64,000 nucleotides of DNA from JAPPHA01 sp965242975 (GCA_965242975.1 CBDETS010000007.1:3596001-3660000); one strand, 5' to 3'; positions 9,871-19,411 are shown, counted from the first letter of the stretch. Translations and numbers: made by a program. The notes: generated by a model from the letters alone, not told the origin.

Positions 9871-10314
9871 TCACCTTATCCCGTTTGCTCGCTGAAGCTC
9901 GCGTATGTAGGCAATCACCAATGCCACATCACTCCGTGTCAGGCCTTCGACCGGTGCCATGTCTCCGAAGGACCAGTGGTGACTTTCGACACCAATCGCC
10001 ACCGCCCTCTGGATGGCTTCATCGCCGTGATGGGAGGGTTCGTAGAAGATATGAACGAGTGGCGGCCCGATCCCGTCTTTCCCTGCAGCATTGGTCCCGT
10101 GACAGATTACACAGTTTTCACGAAAAATCCGTTCCCCTGCCCGCGCCCTGGCGGACAGGAGTTCCGGCACGGTGACGTCCGCCAATGCGATTGTATCGAC
10201 AGTCGAATCCACCAGATCCGGCTCCGAGTCTGTCCGTAGCAGCCACCAGGCCAGGATGCCGGCCAAGATTACGATTGGTATACCGACCTTCGGTCCCACG
10301 CGCGCCATGCTCAT
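9871..10314 (-). CDS. Membrane-anchored c-type cytochrome
   Basis: A 147-residue class I cytochrome c. A single N-terminal hydrophobic segment (VGIPIVILAGILAWWLL, about residues 10-26) acts as signal or anchor. The haem-attachment motif CVICH follows, inside ENCVICHGTNAAGKDGIGPPL, and GDMAPVEGLT near the C-terminus supplies the Met ligand. It is presumably periplasmic and transfers electrons. No oxidase or dehydrogenase gene sits next to it. The ATG at 10314 is 5-6 bases after an AAAAGGG stretch. Confidence 0.85.
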   Translation of the reverse strand: MSMARVGPKVGIPIVILAGILAWWLLRTDSEPDLVDSTVDTIALADVTVPELLSARARAGERIFRENCVICHGTNAAGKDGIGPPLVHIFYEPSHHGDEAIQRAVAIGVESHHWSFGDMAPVEGLTRSDVALVIAYIRELQRANGIR

Positions 10315-10592
10315 GCCCTTTTGCGTTCAGGCTCCGCAAATCGGTGGATCAAGCACGAATTCCTGCCACTTTGCAATCGCCTTGATTGCCGAGAATCTCT
10401 TTGTATTGAGTGATTCGGACAGTTTTTGCACCGGGGTGTGCGCTGCGGGCGGCATGACGGATTTGCCCCTTTGGACCCTGCGGGGTGATAAGCGGCCGGA
10501 GACACTGCCGGGCGCCTTGCCGCCGGTATCGTTTCGCGAGAACGATGACTGTCATACGGGAAACTCGTCAAACGGAATTTCGGGGTGAGCGT

Positions 10593-12137
10593 TTACCCCG
10601 ATTCGTTCAATTCCTGCTTTGACCAATCGAGCCTCTCAGCGATCAATTCAGCAAAGGGACGAACATCAAAGGCCGTGCTTGCAGCCTCGAGCGCCGACAT
10701 GTAGCGCGCCCGGTCCTCCAGCCTGATGATTGTCCACGGATGGCCACCAGAGGCGAGCATGACATTCATCAGGAATCTTGCCATGCGCCCATTTCCGTCC
10801 TGATAGGGGTGAACATACCCCATCAGCCAATGTCCAAGGACGGCGCGAACGGCGGCCGAGGGTTCCGACTTCAAATGCGCGAACAGTTCTTCCATACCAT
10901 CGGCAATCGCTTCGACCCTGGGTGGAACATGGCGCGAACCGCGCAGATAGACCGGATGGTTGCGAAGTCCGGCAAGCACACCGGCACGTAGAATGCCGGC
11001 ATCGACCGACGGCTGGAACAACTGCGCGTACCATCCGTCGTGATCCTCAATGGCAACTTGCCCGGCCGGGTCTCCCGCGAGAACCCTGCCAATGGAAGCT
11101 CGAACTGCCTGGAACGCCTGCCAATAGCCGCGTGCTGCAAGCGCATCTCGATCAGTGCGGTCAGCAGGGTTTGCCTCCGGATCAAACTGACCGGTCCGTA
11201 CTCTCTCGATCAGCTTTTCGGTAACCCTGTATCCCTCGATTGACAGTGAGTTGTAGGCATCGCTGACGTAGATCTCGTCTATGCTTGCAAGGTAGACACC
11301 CGCATCACGAGGCAACGGCAAGTCCTCCGGCAAAACGTCGATTACCTCTTCGCGCCCACCTTGCCAGGCGTTCCGAATACGTCCAGCCAGGGGGGGAATG
11401 CCGGTCTGTACGTGCGGCAGCGAGACGTCGGGCGAAAAAGGATCGCGTTCCCGTACGTCATGATCTGCTGAACGCATTCGTCTCAGGATCCGATCGGCTT
11501 CCACCGCGCGGTTCATGTTCCTCAGCGCACCCGCAACCCGGCCCGCCGCTTTCACATGTCCGCCATCGAGGAGCCGTGCAAGCAAACCGCTGATCGACCG
11601 CAATGATGCCAGCGCGAACCGTGCTTCTACAGGGTGACTGTGGAAGAAATTTTCCGTGACCTTGATAAGCGCCGCTTCGACCGCCAAAACCGGTAACCCG
11701 TCCTTGTGCACCAGGTCTTCTTTATCGGGCAGCGCTTTTTTCAGATCATAGATCGAGGTTTGAAACGGCAGCGGGCGATTGTTTCCCGATGCCCCTGGGC
11801 TCCAGACGACGACCTGTCTCGGAATCACGGGATTTTCGGCATGCCGCAAGAGCGACTGCTCAGGCGAGAGACACCATTCATCTCCAAACCTGTCAGTACA
11901 ATACCGAAGGCAGAATTCCCAAAATGAAGAAAACCAATAGGTGGTGTCTCCCGGCCGGTCCTCAGGACCTGTCGCAACCAGCCAGCCGGCCATGACGTCC
12001 TTCAGAAAACCTGTTCGCTGCAAACGCTCACGATGCGTTCTGCTGAGCTCACTGCTCTTGATGACGTTGCCTACGTCCCCTTGCAGTGTCTGCAACACCT
12101 CAAGGGAAGCCGCCAGTTTTTCGTTTGGAGACGCCAT
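10593..12137 (-). CDS. Fic/DOC family protein (predicted AMP transferase)
   Basis: A 514-residue protein with a canonical Fic core at residues 443-454, HPYQDGNGRMAR, including the catalytic His and the phosphate-binding GNGR. Upstream at 297-302 is S-LSI-EG, matching the (S/T)xxxE(G/N) inhibitory helix of class II Fic proteins, in which the Glu blocks productive ATP binding. The first about 150 residues look like a winged-helix or AbiEi-like region (SSELSRTHRERLQRTGFLKDVMAGWLVAT), so DNA binding or autoregulation is possible. Fic proteins usually transfer AMP to target hydroxyls. The target is unknown and there is no separate antitoxin gene beside it. Two palindromes lie just upstream. Confidence 0.88.
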   Translation of the reverse strand: MASPNEKLAASLEVLQTLQGDVGNVIKSSELSRTHRERLQRTGFLKDVMAGWLVATGPEDRPGDTTYWFSSFWEFCLRYCTDRFGDEWCLSPEQSLLRHAENPVIPRQVVVWSPGASGNNRPLPFQTSIYDLKKALPDKEDLVHKDGLPVLAVEAALIKVTENFFHSHPVEARFALASLRSISGLLARLLDGGHVKAAGRVAGALRNMNRAVEADRILRRMRSADHDVRERDPFSPDVSLPHVQTGIPPLAGRIRNAWQGGREEVIDVLPEDLPLPRDAGVYLASIDEIYVSDAYNSLSIEGYRVTEKLIERVRTGQFDPEANPADRTDRDALAARGYWQAFQAVRASIGRVLAGDPAGQVAIEDHDGWYAQLFQPSVDAGILRAGVLAGLRNHPVYLRGSRHVPPRVEAIADGMEELFAHLKSEPSAAVRAVLGHWLMGYVHPYQDGNGRMARFLMNVMLASGGHPWTIIRLEDRARYMSALEAASTAFDVRPFAELIAERLDWSKQELNESG

Positions 12138-12985
12138 TTTCCTTGTTGTTCTCGCTCATCCTCAGGTCAACTGCACGTCCATGGTGACGTTCATATCAAC
12201 GTGTTCCATGTTGATCGTATCGACGTTTATCGTGTTGTTCATAAACACGTCAATCGTGCTGGCGGCATGTTGATGCCCATCATCCGTGTATTTTCGATTG
12301 GAAAGGCGCATCCGCGTATCCGCCGACCTGGCCATTCTCCCCGGGTTAAGCAATTCAGCTTTCCGACAAGGTTGAACCTGAACTGCTACGCACAACTGTT
12401 CCAAGTTTTCGACGGTCTGTCTGTGGTTAAGCAGCGGCACGCCAAGATTGACAATTGGGAACATTCTTGTGCCACACCACATTGTCGCAGGGACCAAGCC
12501 ATTCGGATCCGGTATCGTCGAAAATGCCGGTCGGCAGAATGTCGGTGCTGCGGATGAAACGGCCCGGAAGTCACTGGAGCGCCACAGGCGCCAATGCCAT
12601 GCCGGCGATCACGTGCTGCCTCACGAATCAAAGGTGGGTCGACTTCCTCCACTGGCAGGCTCAACAGGCCGTGGCCGCCTGAAACAAAGAGATTGGGATG
12701 CACCCGATCGCCGAATCAGTCCGAATTTCGGTACCCGAATCTCGGACACGTGACAAAAGGGCAGTTCTCTGCGCCTGATCAAGACGGTTTCGTCCCTCAA
12801 AGGGACGAGACGGTGGATTGCGGTCATTCGCGGAGGCTTTCGCGCAAAAACGGGGAGAAAGGCGCTTCGCGGACAAACGTGACGGTTATGCAACGGCTAT
12901 CAACGTTTCCCTCGCGCAGGCTGCCTGCTATACGAGATGAATCACGGTTCAAAAACCGTAACCCGACGCCGTCAAGGAGACATCG
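12138..12985. other. Upstream region of fic; no secure gene
   Basis: About 850 bp between divergent fic and redoxin genes. A minus-strand frame ending at 12162, 24 bp before the fic start, codes for a repetitive tail rich in Asn/Asp-Val/Ile-Met (for example NTINVDTINMEHVDMN). It could be a short leader peptide, but the rest of the frame has no coding character and the repetitiveness follows from the palindromes there. The remainder shows nothing I recognise. Confidence 0.45.
12195..12246. promoter_or_regulatory. Two tandem operator-like palindromes upstream of fic
   Basis: Palindrome one is ATCAAC-9 nt-GTTGAT (12195-12200 and 12210-12215). Palindrome two is GTTTAT-10 nt-ATAAAC (12225-12230 and 12241-12246). 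Their centres are about 30 bp apart, three helical turns, 60-110 bp upstream of the fic start. The spacing suggests a dimeric regulator binding on one DNA face; the winged-helix-like N-terminus of Fic makes autoregulation possible. Both arms are exact, but the binding protein is unknown. Confidence 0.4.
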
Positions 12986-13546
12986 ATGCCCGCTGCGCGC
13001 CCACCTGTTTGTGAATTCGGCTGGAAAGCCCGCGATTTCACCCTTCCGTCGACCGAAGGCAAAACCGTTTCGCTTGGCGATGTCGCAGGGGAAAACGGAA
13101 CTTTGATCATGTTCATCTGCAATCATTGCCCGTTCGTCGTTTCGGTTCGCGACCGCCTCGCCTCGGAAGCGTTGGCGCTCGGAGAACTCGGCATCGGGGT
13201 GGCTGCCATCTGTTCGAACGATGCCCGCAACTATCCGGACGATTCCTTCCCCAACATGGTCAGGTTCGCCCGGGACTCCGGGTTCCCGTTCCCGTACCTC
13301 CATGACGAGGACCAGTCGGTCGCGCGGGCGTACGGTGCCGAGTGCACGCCGGACTTCTTCGGGTTCAATTCGGAACTCCAGCTCCAGTATCGGGGCCGTC
13401 TCGACAGCGCCGGGCGCAATGCCCCCACGCCGGACATGAGCCGTGACCTGTTCGATGCCATGAAGTTGATCTCTGAAACCGGGCAGGGACCCCGACACCA
13501 GATTTCGTCGATGGGCTGTTCCATCAAGTGGAAATCCGCGGCCTGA
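12986..13546 (+). CDS. Thioredoxin-fold redoxin (AhpC/TSA-like) protein
   Basis: A 186-residue cytoplasmic thioredoxin-fold protein of the redoxin group. It starts with FGWKARDFTLPSTEGKTVSLGDV, the usual first strand of peroxiredoxin-like proteins. It has a CNHCPFV active-site motif typical of this family rather than a CGPC motif, and SFPNMVRFARDSGFPFPYLHDEDQSVARAYGAECTPDFF. The family is thought to reduce peroxides or thiols. AAGGAGA sits 7-8 bases before the ATG at 12986. It stands alone between divergent fic and convergent PQQ-dehydrogenase genes. Confidence 0.85.
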   Translation: MPAARPPVCEFGWKARDFTLPSTEGKTVSLGDVAGENGTLIMFICNHCPFVVSVRDRLASEALALGELGIGVAAICSNDARNYPDDSFPNMVRFARDSGFPFPYLHDEDQSVARAYGAECTPDFFGFNSELQLQYRGRLDSAGRNAPTPDMSRDLFDAMKLISETGQGPRHQISSMGCSIKWKSAA

Positions 13547-13607
13547 AGGATGCCGCCACCGTTGAGCGACCTCGTGCCGAGGTCGGTCGCGGAGCGAATG
13601 CACGCGC

Positions 13608-14720
13608 CTAAGGAACAGGAGCGATCCTGAATATCGCGCCGTGGCCTTCCGACAGAAACCACAGGGATCCGTCCGGCGCTTCGCGGATGTCCCGGACCCG
13701 ATCGGTCTCGGGAAATGTCAGCCGCTCTTCCTCGGTGAACCTGGAACCCGGCTTCAGCCGGGAAACGTGATCGAGCTTGAGTGAACCGACGAAGAAATGC
13801 CCGTGCCACTCCGGCCAAAGTCGGCCCGAGTAGATTACCAGGCCACTCGGGGCGATCGACGGATCCCAATAGAAGGCAGGCTGCTCCAACCCGTCCTTCG
13901 AATACCCGACCCCCACCTTGGCCCCCGAGTAGTGCCGACCATAACCGATGACCGGCCATCCGTAGTTGAGACCCTTGCCGATCCGGTTGATCTCGTCGCC
14001 ACCCATGGGCCCGTGTTCCACCGCCCAGATGGTTCCCCGGTCGTCAAGAGCAAGGCTCTGCGGATTCCGATGGCCAAGAGACCAGATCTCGGAACGGGCA
14101 CCGGCGGTTCCAACAAACGGATTGTCATTCGGGGCGGATCCGTCGCGTCCGAGCCGGACGATCTTGCCGTTGTGACGGGACAGGTCCTGGGCGGTGTTGC
14201 GCTTCCCCCGATCCCCGATCGTCATGAACAGGGAGCCATCGGGCGCCTCAACGACACGGGAGCCGAAATGCCGTCCTCCCGTCGCCGGTACGTCCATCTC
14301 GAAAAGGAGTTTCACATCCTGGAGGCGCGTGTGGTCACCAGAGAGGGTTGCCGAGGCGAGCGCCGTTCCTCCCCTGCGGCCATTTCTGTAGGGTTTCGAG
14401 AACGTCAGGAAAATCTCGCGGCTTCGGGCAAAATCCCTGGCCGCCGCGACATCGAGGAGCCCGCCCTGTCCCTTGCCGAACACTGTCGGAACGCCCGAGA
14501 CGTCGGTTCTCCGGCGATTTTCGTCGAAGTGAAGGAGCCTGCCACCGCGTTCAGTGACGAGAAACGCGCCGTCAGGGAGAAACGCGAGCGCCCACGGAAC
14601 ATCGAGGTCACCGACAACCCGTGTCACTGAAACCGCCCCGGCGGACGTCTGGCGTTCCACTGCGGCCGCGGTTCCGGCGGCGATAGCCATCGACGCAACC
14701 AACAGCCCGAGTGACCTCAT
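13608..14720 (-). CDS. PQQ-dependent sugar dehydrogenase, periplasmic beta-propeller
   Basis: A 370-residue protein starting at ATG 14720 with a clear Sec signal peptide (MRSLGLLVASMAIAAGTAAA). A longer frame from 14792 would spoil that signal. The mature part is a six-bladed glucose/sorbosone dehydrogenase fold: LDVPWALAFLPDGAFLVTERGG, GLLDVAAARDF, RHFGSRVVEAPDGSLFMTIGDRG, HRNPQSLALDD, VEHGPMGGDEINRIGKGLNYGWP. These match soluble aldose sugar dehydrogenases of the YliI type, which oxidise sugars with PQQ and Ca2+. It begins 49 bp after cobM in the same direction and may read through from the cobalamin genes, but no functional link is evident. Confidence 0.87.
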   Translation of the reverse strand: MRSLGLLVASMAIAAGTAAAVERQTSAGAVSVTRVVGDLDVPWALAFLPDGAFLVTERGGRLLHFDENRRRTDVSGVPTVFGKGQGGLLDVAAARDFARSREIFLTFSKPYRNGRRGGTALASATLSGDHTRLQDVKLLFEMDVPATGGRHFGSRVVEAPDGSLFMTIGDRGKRNTAQDLSRHNGKIVRLGRDGSAPNDNPFVGTAGARSEIWSLGHRNPQSLALDDRGTIWAVEHGPMGGDEINRIGKGLNYGWPVIGYGRHYSGAKVGVGYSKDGLEQPAFYWDPSIAPSGLVIYSGRLWPEWHGHFFVGSLKLDHVSRLKPGSRFTEEERLTFPETDRVRDIREAPDGSLWFLSEGHGAIFRIAPVP

Positions 14721-14769
14721 GATCGCCTGAACTGAAGTTCGAACCGCGGGGACGCACCCATGCCTGTAC

Positions 14770-15561
14770 TCACGTATTGTGCGTTTCAACAAGCTCGACC
14801 CCCCTGACCGGGCGAAGAACGTGAGGTTTCCCGGGATCGTAAAGCGCCGAATCCGGAAACTCCGACACGTCTCCCAGTACCGGGCCGACCAGAATCAGCG
14901 CCGTTCGCGTGATCCGCGCCTTCCGCACCTTTTTGCGAATGTCGGAAAGCGTGCCAGTCACGATCGCTTGATCGGGCCATCCGACCCTGTAGGCGACAAC
15001 CACCGGGCAGTCTGCTCCGTAGAAAGGAGTCAGGCGGCGTTCGATCTCGCGCATGTTTCTGACGGCAAGATGGATGACCAGCGTCGTTCCGCTTTGCGCA
15101 AAGTTCTCGAGGGTCTCGCCGGGGGGCATCGCCGTCGACTGCATCGTCATCCGGGTCAGGACAATCGACTGTGCCAGCCCGGGAACTGTCAGCTCCTGCC
15201 CGAGTACGGCGGCCGTGGCTGCGTAGGCCGGTACACCCGGAATGATCTCGTATTCGATTCCTTCCGACTTCAGCCTTCTGATCTGCTCGGCAATCGCTCC
15301 GTAGAGCGACGGATCTCCCGAATGAACCCGGGACACATCGTCGCCACGGGAATGCGCACCCATGATCGCCGCATGGGTTTCGTCGAGCGTCATCGCCGAC
15401 GTGTCCAGGACCGTGGCCCCCGGAGGCGCCGTCCTGATGATTGCCTGCGGCACGAGCGAACCCGCAAAGAGGCAGGCCCGGCATCGACCGATGATACGTG
15501 CACCCTTCACCGTAATGAGATCCGGATCCCCCGGACCCGCACCAACAAAATAGACAGTCAT
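14770..15561 (-). CDS. cobM: Precorrin-4 C11-methyltransferase
   Basis: A 263-residue SAM-dependent tetrapyrrole methylase. The N-terminus MTVYFVGAGPGDPDLITVKGARII is the family fingerprint. The SAM-site motifs VHSGDPSLYGAI and IIPGVPAYAATAAVLGQELTVPGLAQSI are specific for CobM/CbiF. It adds the C11 methyl group to precorrin-4 in the aerobic corrin pathway, in the cytoplasm. It is separated by 156 bp from the cbiG-cobJ gene upstream, unlike the overlapping genes before it, so it may have a secondary promoter. Confidence 0.95.
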   Translation of the reverse strand: MTVYFVGAGPGDPDLITVKGARIIGRCRACLFAGSLVPQAIIRTAPPGATVLDTSAMTLDETHAAIMGAHSRGDDVSRVHSGDPSLYGAIAEQIRRLKSEGIEYEIIPGVPAYAATAAVLGQELTVPGLAQSIVLTRMTMQSTAMPPGETLENFAQSGTTLVIHLAVRNMREIERRLTPFYGADCPVVVAYRVGWPDQAIVTGTLSDIRKKVRKARITRTALILVGPVLGDVSEFPDSALYDPGKPHVLRPVRGVELVETHNT

Positions 15562-15717
15562 TTCATGTCGTCCTGCCGGTTTCGGAGAGATCTCCCGGAG
15601 ACGAGCGAATGCCGTTCATTCCCAAAAAACCGCTCCGTTCCCCATGATACCCTTCCGACGGATACGTGCACTGACTGGTGGATTCATTGCGTCACACGTC
15701 CTCACGCCGCGCCGAAT

Positions 15718-17520
15718 TCAAAGGGAACATGCCTCCCCGCCCGTCCGGTAACCCCGCGGGGTATAAATCCTCGTACGTCCACCCGATTGAAAGCTCCTGC
15801 TCTGACTCGACCCGACCAGAACCGTCGTCAACATGTCTGTTTCGTCGACATCCAGGTCGTCAAGGGTCGTGTAGGTCAGTCTCTCGCCAGGCCGGCCCAG
15901 TAAGCGCGCAAGGATGACCGGCGTATCTGCCGGCCGGTGCTCCAACAGGATGTCCCTGGCGGCGGGGATCAGGCTTCGGCGTTGCCTCGACGACGGATTG
16001 TAGAATGCGATGACAAAGTCGCCTTCCACTGCCGCTCGAATTCGCCGCAGGATAACATCCCGCGGCGTCAGCAGGTCTGAAAGCGAAATCGCGCAGAAAT
16101 CGTGCCCGAGAGGTGCGCCGGCCTTCGCGGCGGCGGCCTGCATTGCCGACACGCCGGGTGAACACACGACTTCGACACGCCGGGCGGAATCGCTCAGGCC
16201 GTTACCGGCCGTGGCAGGGTCAAGCAGCTCGTAAACGAGCGAAGCCATCGCGTAGATTCCCGCGTCGCCGGAGGATATGAGCACGACCATGCGGCCGGTC
16301 CCGGCCCGTTCCAGCGCATACCGGCATCGTTCCCGCTCTTCACCCAATGCAAATCCGACGCGTGCGCACCCGGCCGCCAGCGGACCCAGGAGGTCGATAT
16401 AGGAATCGTATCCGACGATTTCGTCGGCTTGAGCAATCATTCGGGTTACTTCCGGCGTGCGCCATTCGGCCCGCCCGGGCCCAATGCCGACTATGGCAAG
16501 CGACCCGCGCCGACGGCCGGGAATGGATGTCAGTGGTGCCCGAGATCGTGCGAGCGCACAGGTTGCATTGCTCGATCTGGTCTTTTCGACGACGAGTTGT
16601 CCCGTATCGCCGCTTACGGCAAGTGCCGCGGCTTCAGCCACCCCGTGGCACCCGACCTCCCTGAACACGACCTCTGACGGATTGGCAAGGCGATGCGACT
16701 CCGCCTCCAGTTCGGCAGCGGAAAAAAGGGCCAGGGGGATACCGAGCGAATCCGCCAGTTCGTAAACCGCTGGCTCGTCCGCCTTGAGATCCAGCGACCC
16801 GACACAGGCTATCGATCCGGTTGCGACTCCTGAGCTTGCCAGGACGGAATTCGCGAGTTTCGCCAACTCTCCGGTCTCGCAGCCACGTGAACATCCGACG
16901 CCGAGCACGAAACGGACGGGATGGTAGACGAGCCTCCCTGTGTGCCCTGCCTCTGCGCGCTCGGTTGCAACCAGGGAAACGCCGCCATCGGGCCTGGACT
17001 CCAGCTCAAAGATGTTCTCCCCTTCGACCCTGGCACCCGCGCCCGCGAGCAGGTCGGCCATTGCTGCACTTGCATGTTCCGGATTCGCCAGTTTCCAGCC
17101 GGGAGGAGGTTCATCGAGTGCGACGCCCAGGGAAACATCTCCAGCAGTGGTCACGGCTGCGGGGCAACCGAGTCTCCCGGCCAGACGACGTGCGATGCGA
17201 TTGGCTCCCCGATGCCCTCCGAGCAACGGAACGACGGCTGAGCCGTCATCGGCAACGGCAAGGACCGGAGGATCGGTCAACTTGCCGGTCAGAAACGGCG
17301 CCAGAATCCTGATGATGATGCCGGCGGCACAGATACCGATGATCGGGTGCCCCGCCACGAACAGCGATTGAAGATGGCGGGCCGTATCGTCGAACATGAC
17401 ATCCGCACGTCCGGTACGCCCGGAAAGACCATGCGTGTTGCAGTCCAGGACACCGGCGATCGTCCGGGCGGTTTCTTCGCCCGTACGTGACAGGCAGACA
17501 ACGACCGGGGCTAGAGCCAC
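15718..17520 (-). CDS. cobJ: CbiG-CobJ fusion: precorrin/cobalt-precorrin-5A hydrolase plus precorrin-3B C17-methyltransferase
   Basis: A 600-residue two-domain protein. About residues 1-330 are CbiG-like (VAGHPIIGICAAGIIIRILAPFL, PLLGGHRGANRIARRL, LGVGCSRGC), the family that opens the lactone ring and releases acetaldehyde in the anaerobic route. From about 336 on is a complete CobJ/CbiH methylase (LAIVGIGPGRAEWRTPEVTRMI, ISSGDAGIYAMASLVYELL, CSPGVSAMQAAAAKAGAPLGHDF), which makes precorrin-4 by C17 methylation and ring contraction. The GTG start at 17520 overlaps the cobI stop by 10 bp, indicating translational coupling. The fusion is known in several bacterial groups. Confidence 0.93.
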   Translation of the reverse strand: MALAPVVVCLSRTGEETARTIAGVLDCNTHGLSGRTGRADVMFDDTARHLQSLFVAGHPIIGICAAGIIIRILAPFLTGKLTDPPVLAVADDGSAVVPLLGGHRGANRIARRLAGRLGCPAAVTTAGDVSLGVALDEPPPGWKLANPEHASAAMADLLAGAGARVEGENIFELESRPDGGVSLVATERAEAGHTGRLVYHPVRFVLGVGCSRGCETGELAKLANSVLASSGVATGSIACVGSLDLKADEPAVYELADSLGIPLALFSAAELEAESHRLANPSEVVFREVGCHGVAEAAALAVSGDTGQLVVEKTRSSNATCALARSRAPLTSIPGRRRGSLAIVGIGPGRAEWRTPEVTRMIAQADEIVGYDSYIDLLGPLAAGCARVGFALGEERERCRYALERAGTGRMVVLISSGDAGIYAMASLVYELLDPATAGNGLSDSARRVEVVCSPGVSAMQAAAAKAGAPLGHDFCAISLSDLLTPRDVILRRIRAAVEGDFVIAFYNPSSRQRRSLIPAARDILLEHRPADTPVILARLLGRPGERLTYTTLDDLDVDETDMLTTVLVGSSQSRSFQSGGRTRIYTPRGYRTGGEACSL

Positions 17521-18212
17521 GGATCGACCACTCTTCCTACCAGAATCATTGAAAAATATGGCGCCGTCACGGGGGCGTCGCCGAGCGAAACGACCTTCTG
17601 GTTGGTCAGCGTCGCGCGTTCAATGTAGCCAGCTGTTTCGGAAAGCCCCAGGCGTGCCAAGACCGTCCTGATCTTTTCCAGGTGACGGCCGACTTTCATG
17701 ATTGCCACGGCCTCCGCACTGGCGATTCGATGCTCAAGCTCGGCCTCGGAAAGCGTTCCAGGGATGATCGTGAGGGTTTCGTTCCGCGCCACGAGCGGTT
17801 GGCCGAGCACCGCGGCACACGCCGTAACCGAGTTCACGCCCGGAACGACCTCCACCCGGTACCGATCGGACAACCTGGAATGCAGATACATGAACGAACC
17901 GTAGAACAGCGGGTCGCCTTCGCACAGAACGATGACGTCCCTGCCTGCCTCAAGTTCCGCCGCGATGGCATCGGAGCCCCGATCATACGCCGCCTGGGCC
18001 GGTGCCCGCCGCGTCGTCATCGGCACCGTTATCGGAATCTCCCGCACAGCCGGCGGCATGATCTCGGCAACGATCGAACGGGCAAAGCTCTCGGACGTCT
18101 CAAGGATCGGGTAGGCAACGACTTCAGCGCCGGAGATCAGCCGATACGCTTTCAGTGTCATCAATTCCGGATCACCCGGTCCGACCCCGACACCGTGGAC
18201 AGTTCCGGTCAT
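17511..18212 (-). CDS. cobI: Precorrin-2 C20-methyltransferase
   Basis: A 233-residue SAM-dependent methylase that converts precorrin-2 to precorrin-3A. The family signatures are GVGVGPGDPELMTLKAYRLI, LCEGDPLFYGSFMYL and VVPGVNSVTACAAVLGQPL. The ATG at 18212 overlaps the cobL stop by 4 bp (ATGA) and is preferred over an in-frame start at 18230 that adds six residues. The downstream cbiG-cobJ gene overlaps its end. It is the first committed corrin C-methylation in the cluster. Confidence 0.95.
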   Translation of the reverse strand: MTGTVHGVGVGPGDPELMTLKAYRLISGAEVVAYPILETSESFARSIVAEIMPPAVREIPITVPMTTRRAPAQAAYDRGSDAIAAELEAGRDVIVLCEGDPLFYGSFMYLHSRLSDRYRVEVVPGVNSVTACAAVLGQPLVARNETLTIIPGTLSEAELEHRIASAEAVAIMKVGRHLEKIRTVLARLGLSETAGYIERATLTNQKVVSLGDAPVTAPYFSMILVGRVVDPWL

Positions 18213-19411
18213 CTCTTGATCATGCTCCACTGGGTCACCGCCATGTGAGGGTCCCAGCCATGCCGGTCACCAACCGGTCGCGTACGGCTGACCTGGATTC
18301 TTACCAGTTCGCCGCCATGTTTCCTGTGCAGTCGGTTCAGGCGGGCTTCGGTCTCAAGGGTGACCGCATTGCAGACCAGGCGACCCAGCGGGCGCAGCGT
18401 CTCGATGCACGATGAAACGATCTCGGGGGTCAAACCGCCGCCGACAAAGATCGCGTCGGGTTTTTCGAGCCCATCAAGCGCCGATGGTGCTGTACCGTCA
18501 ACGAGTTGCAGGCCAGGGGTTCCCAATGCAAGGGCGTTACGGGCAGCAAGCATCCGCCTGTCCTCGCGTGGCTCGATTCCGATTGCCCGGCTGTATCGGG
18601 CGGCCCGCATCCACTCGATGGCGATCGACCCGCAACCGCAACCTATGTCCCACAGAAGCGCTCCCCTCATGGGCATCAATCGGGAAAGCGTAACCGCGCG
18701 TACCTCGCTTTTCGTCATGGTTCCGTCGTTGAAGAACATGTCATCCGAAAGGCCGGGAACCCGCGGGAGCAAGGCAGCATCCGACGCGGCGATGCATTCG
18801 ACCGCCAGCGTGTTGAAGTCGGGAACGACGTCGCTCCAGTCCGAGGCCAATCCTTCGAATCTCCGTTCCCTCTGCCCGCCCATGGCAGCAAGAACCGTCA
18901 TCCGGCTGCGTCCAAAGCCGCGTTCTGCCAGGAAAGCGGCGATCTTCGACGGCGTTTCCGACCCGGTCGTCAGGATCAAGAGGCGCTGGCCGGGCTGGAT
19001 GAACGCGATCATTTGCTCGACCGGCCTCCCGTGCACGGTCAGCGTCTCCACGTCGGCCATGGACCAGCCCATGCGCACTGCCGCCAACTGAAAGGCGGAC
19101 ACATGCGGATGGAACGTCACGTCCGAAGAATCGAATTCGCGGCCGATACGCGCCCCGGCGGAATACCAGAGAGGGTCGCCGGTCACGAGGACCACGACCC
19201 GGCGACCCTTCAGGGAACGTATCCGTTCGACAAGCGGATCGAATGGCGATGGCCAGGCAATTCGTTCGACACCCGGAATTCCGGAAAATTCATGGTGACG
19301 GTCGCCGCCGATGATGACCTCGGCCGAATCGACGACGGACCGGGTCAACGGGTTCAGGCCGTCCAGGCCGTCTTCGCCGATGCCGACAACATGGAGCCAT
19401 GGAGACGTCAT
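18209..19411 (-). CDS. cobL: Precorrin-6Y C5,15-methyltransferase (decarboxylating), CbiE-CbiT fusion
   Basis: A 400-residue fusion. The N-terminal about 200 residues are a CbiE-type tetrapyrrole methylase (LHVVGIGEDGLDGL, LVTGDPLWYSAGARIG, FHPHVSAFQLAAVRMGW). The C-terminal half is a CbiT-type Rossmann methyltransferase with the SAM glycine loop LLWDIGCGCGSIAIEW and a GIEP acidic strand. CobL methylates C5 and C15 and decarboxylates the C12 acetate side chain. It begins 24 bp after cobH and overlaps cobI by 4 bp. Confidence 0.95.
   Translation of the reverse strand: MTSPWLHVVGIGEDGLDGLNPLTRSVVDSAEVIIGGDRHHEFSGIPGVERIAWPSPFDPLVERIRSLKGRRVVVLVTGDPLWYSAGARIGREFDSSDVTFHPHVSAFQLAAVRMGWSMADVETLTVHGRPVEQMIAFIQPGQRLLILTTGSETPSKIAAFLAERGFGRSRMTVLAAMGGQRERRFEGLASDWSDVVPDFNTLAVECIAASDAALLPRVPGLSDDMFFNDGTMTKSEVRAVTLSRLMPMRGALLWDIGCGCGSIAIEWMRAARYSRAIGIEPREDRRMLAARNALALGTPGLQLVDGTAPSALDGLEKPDAIFVGGGLTPEIVSSCIETLRPLGRLVCNAVTLETEARLNRLHRKHGGELVRIQVSRTRPVGDRHGWDPHMAVTQWSMIKR

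Noticed and set aside
12824..13603. 259-codon minus-strand frame over the redoxin gene
   Set aside because: Antisense shadow; the redoxin on the plus strand has a ribosome-binding site and CNHC active site.
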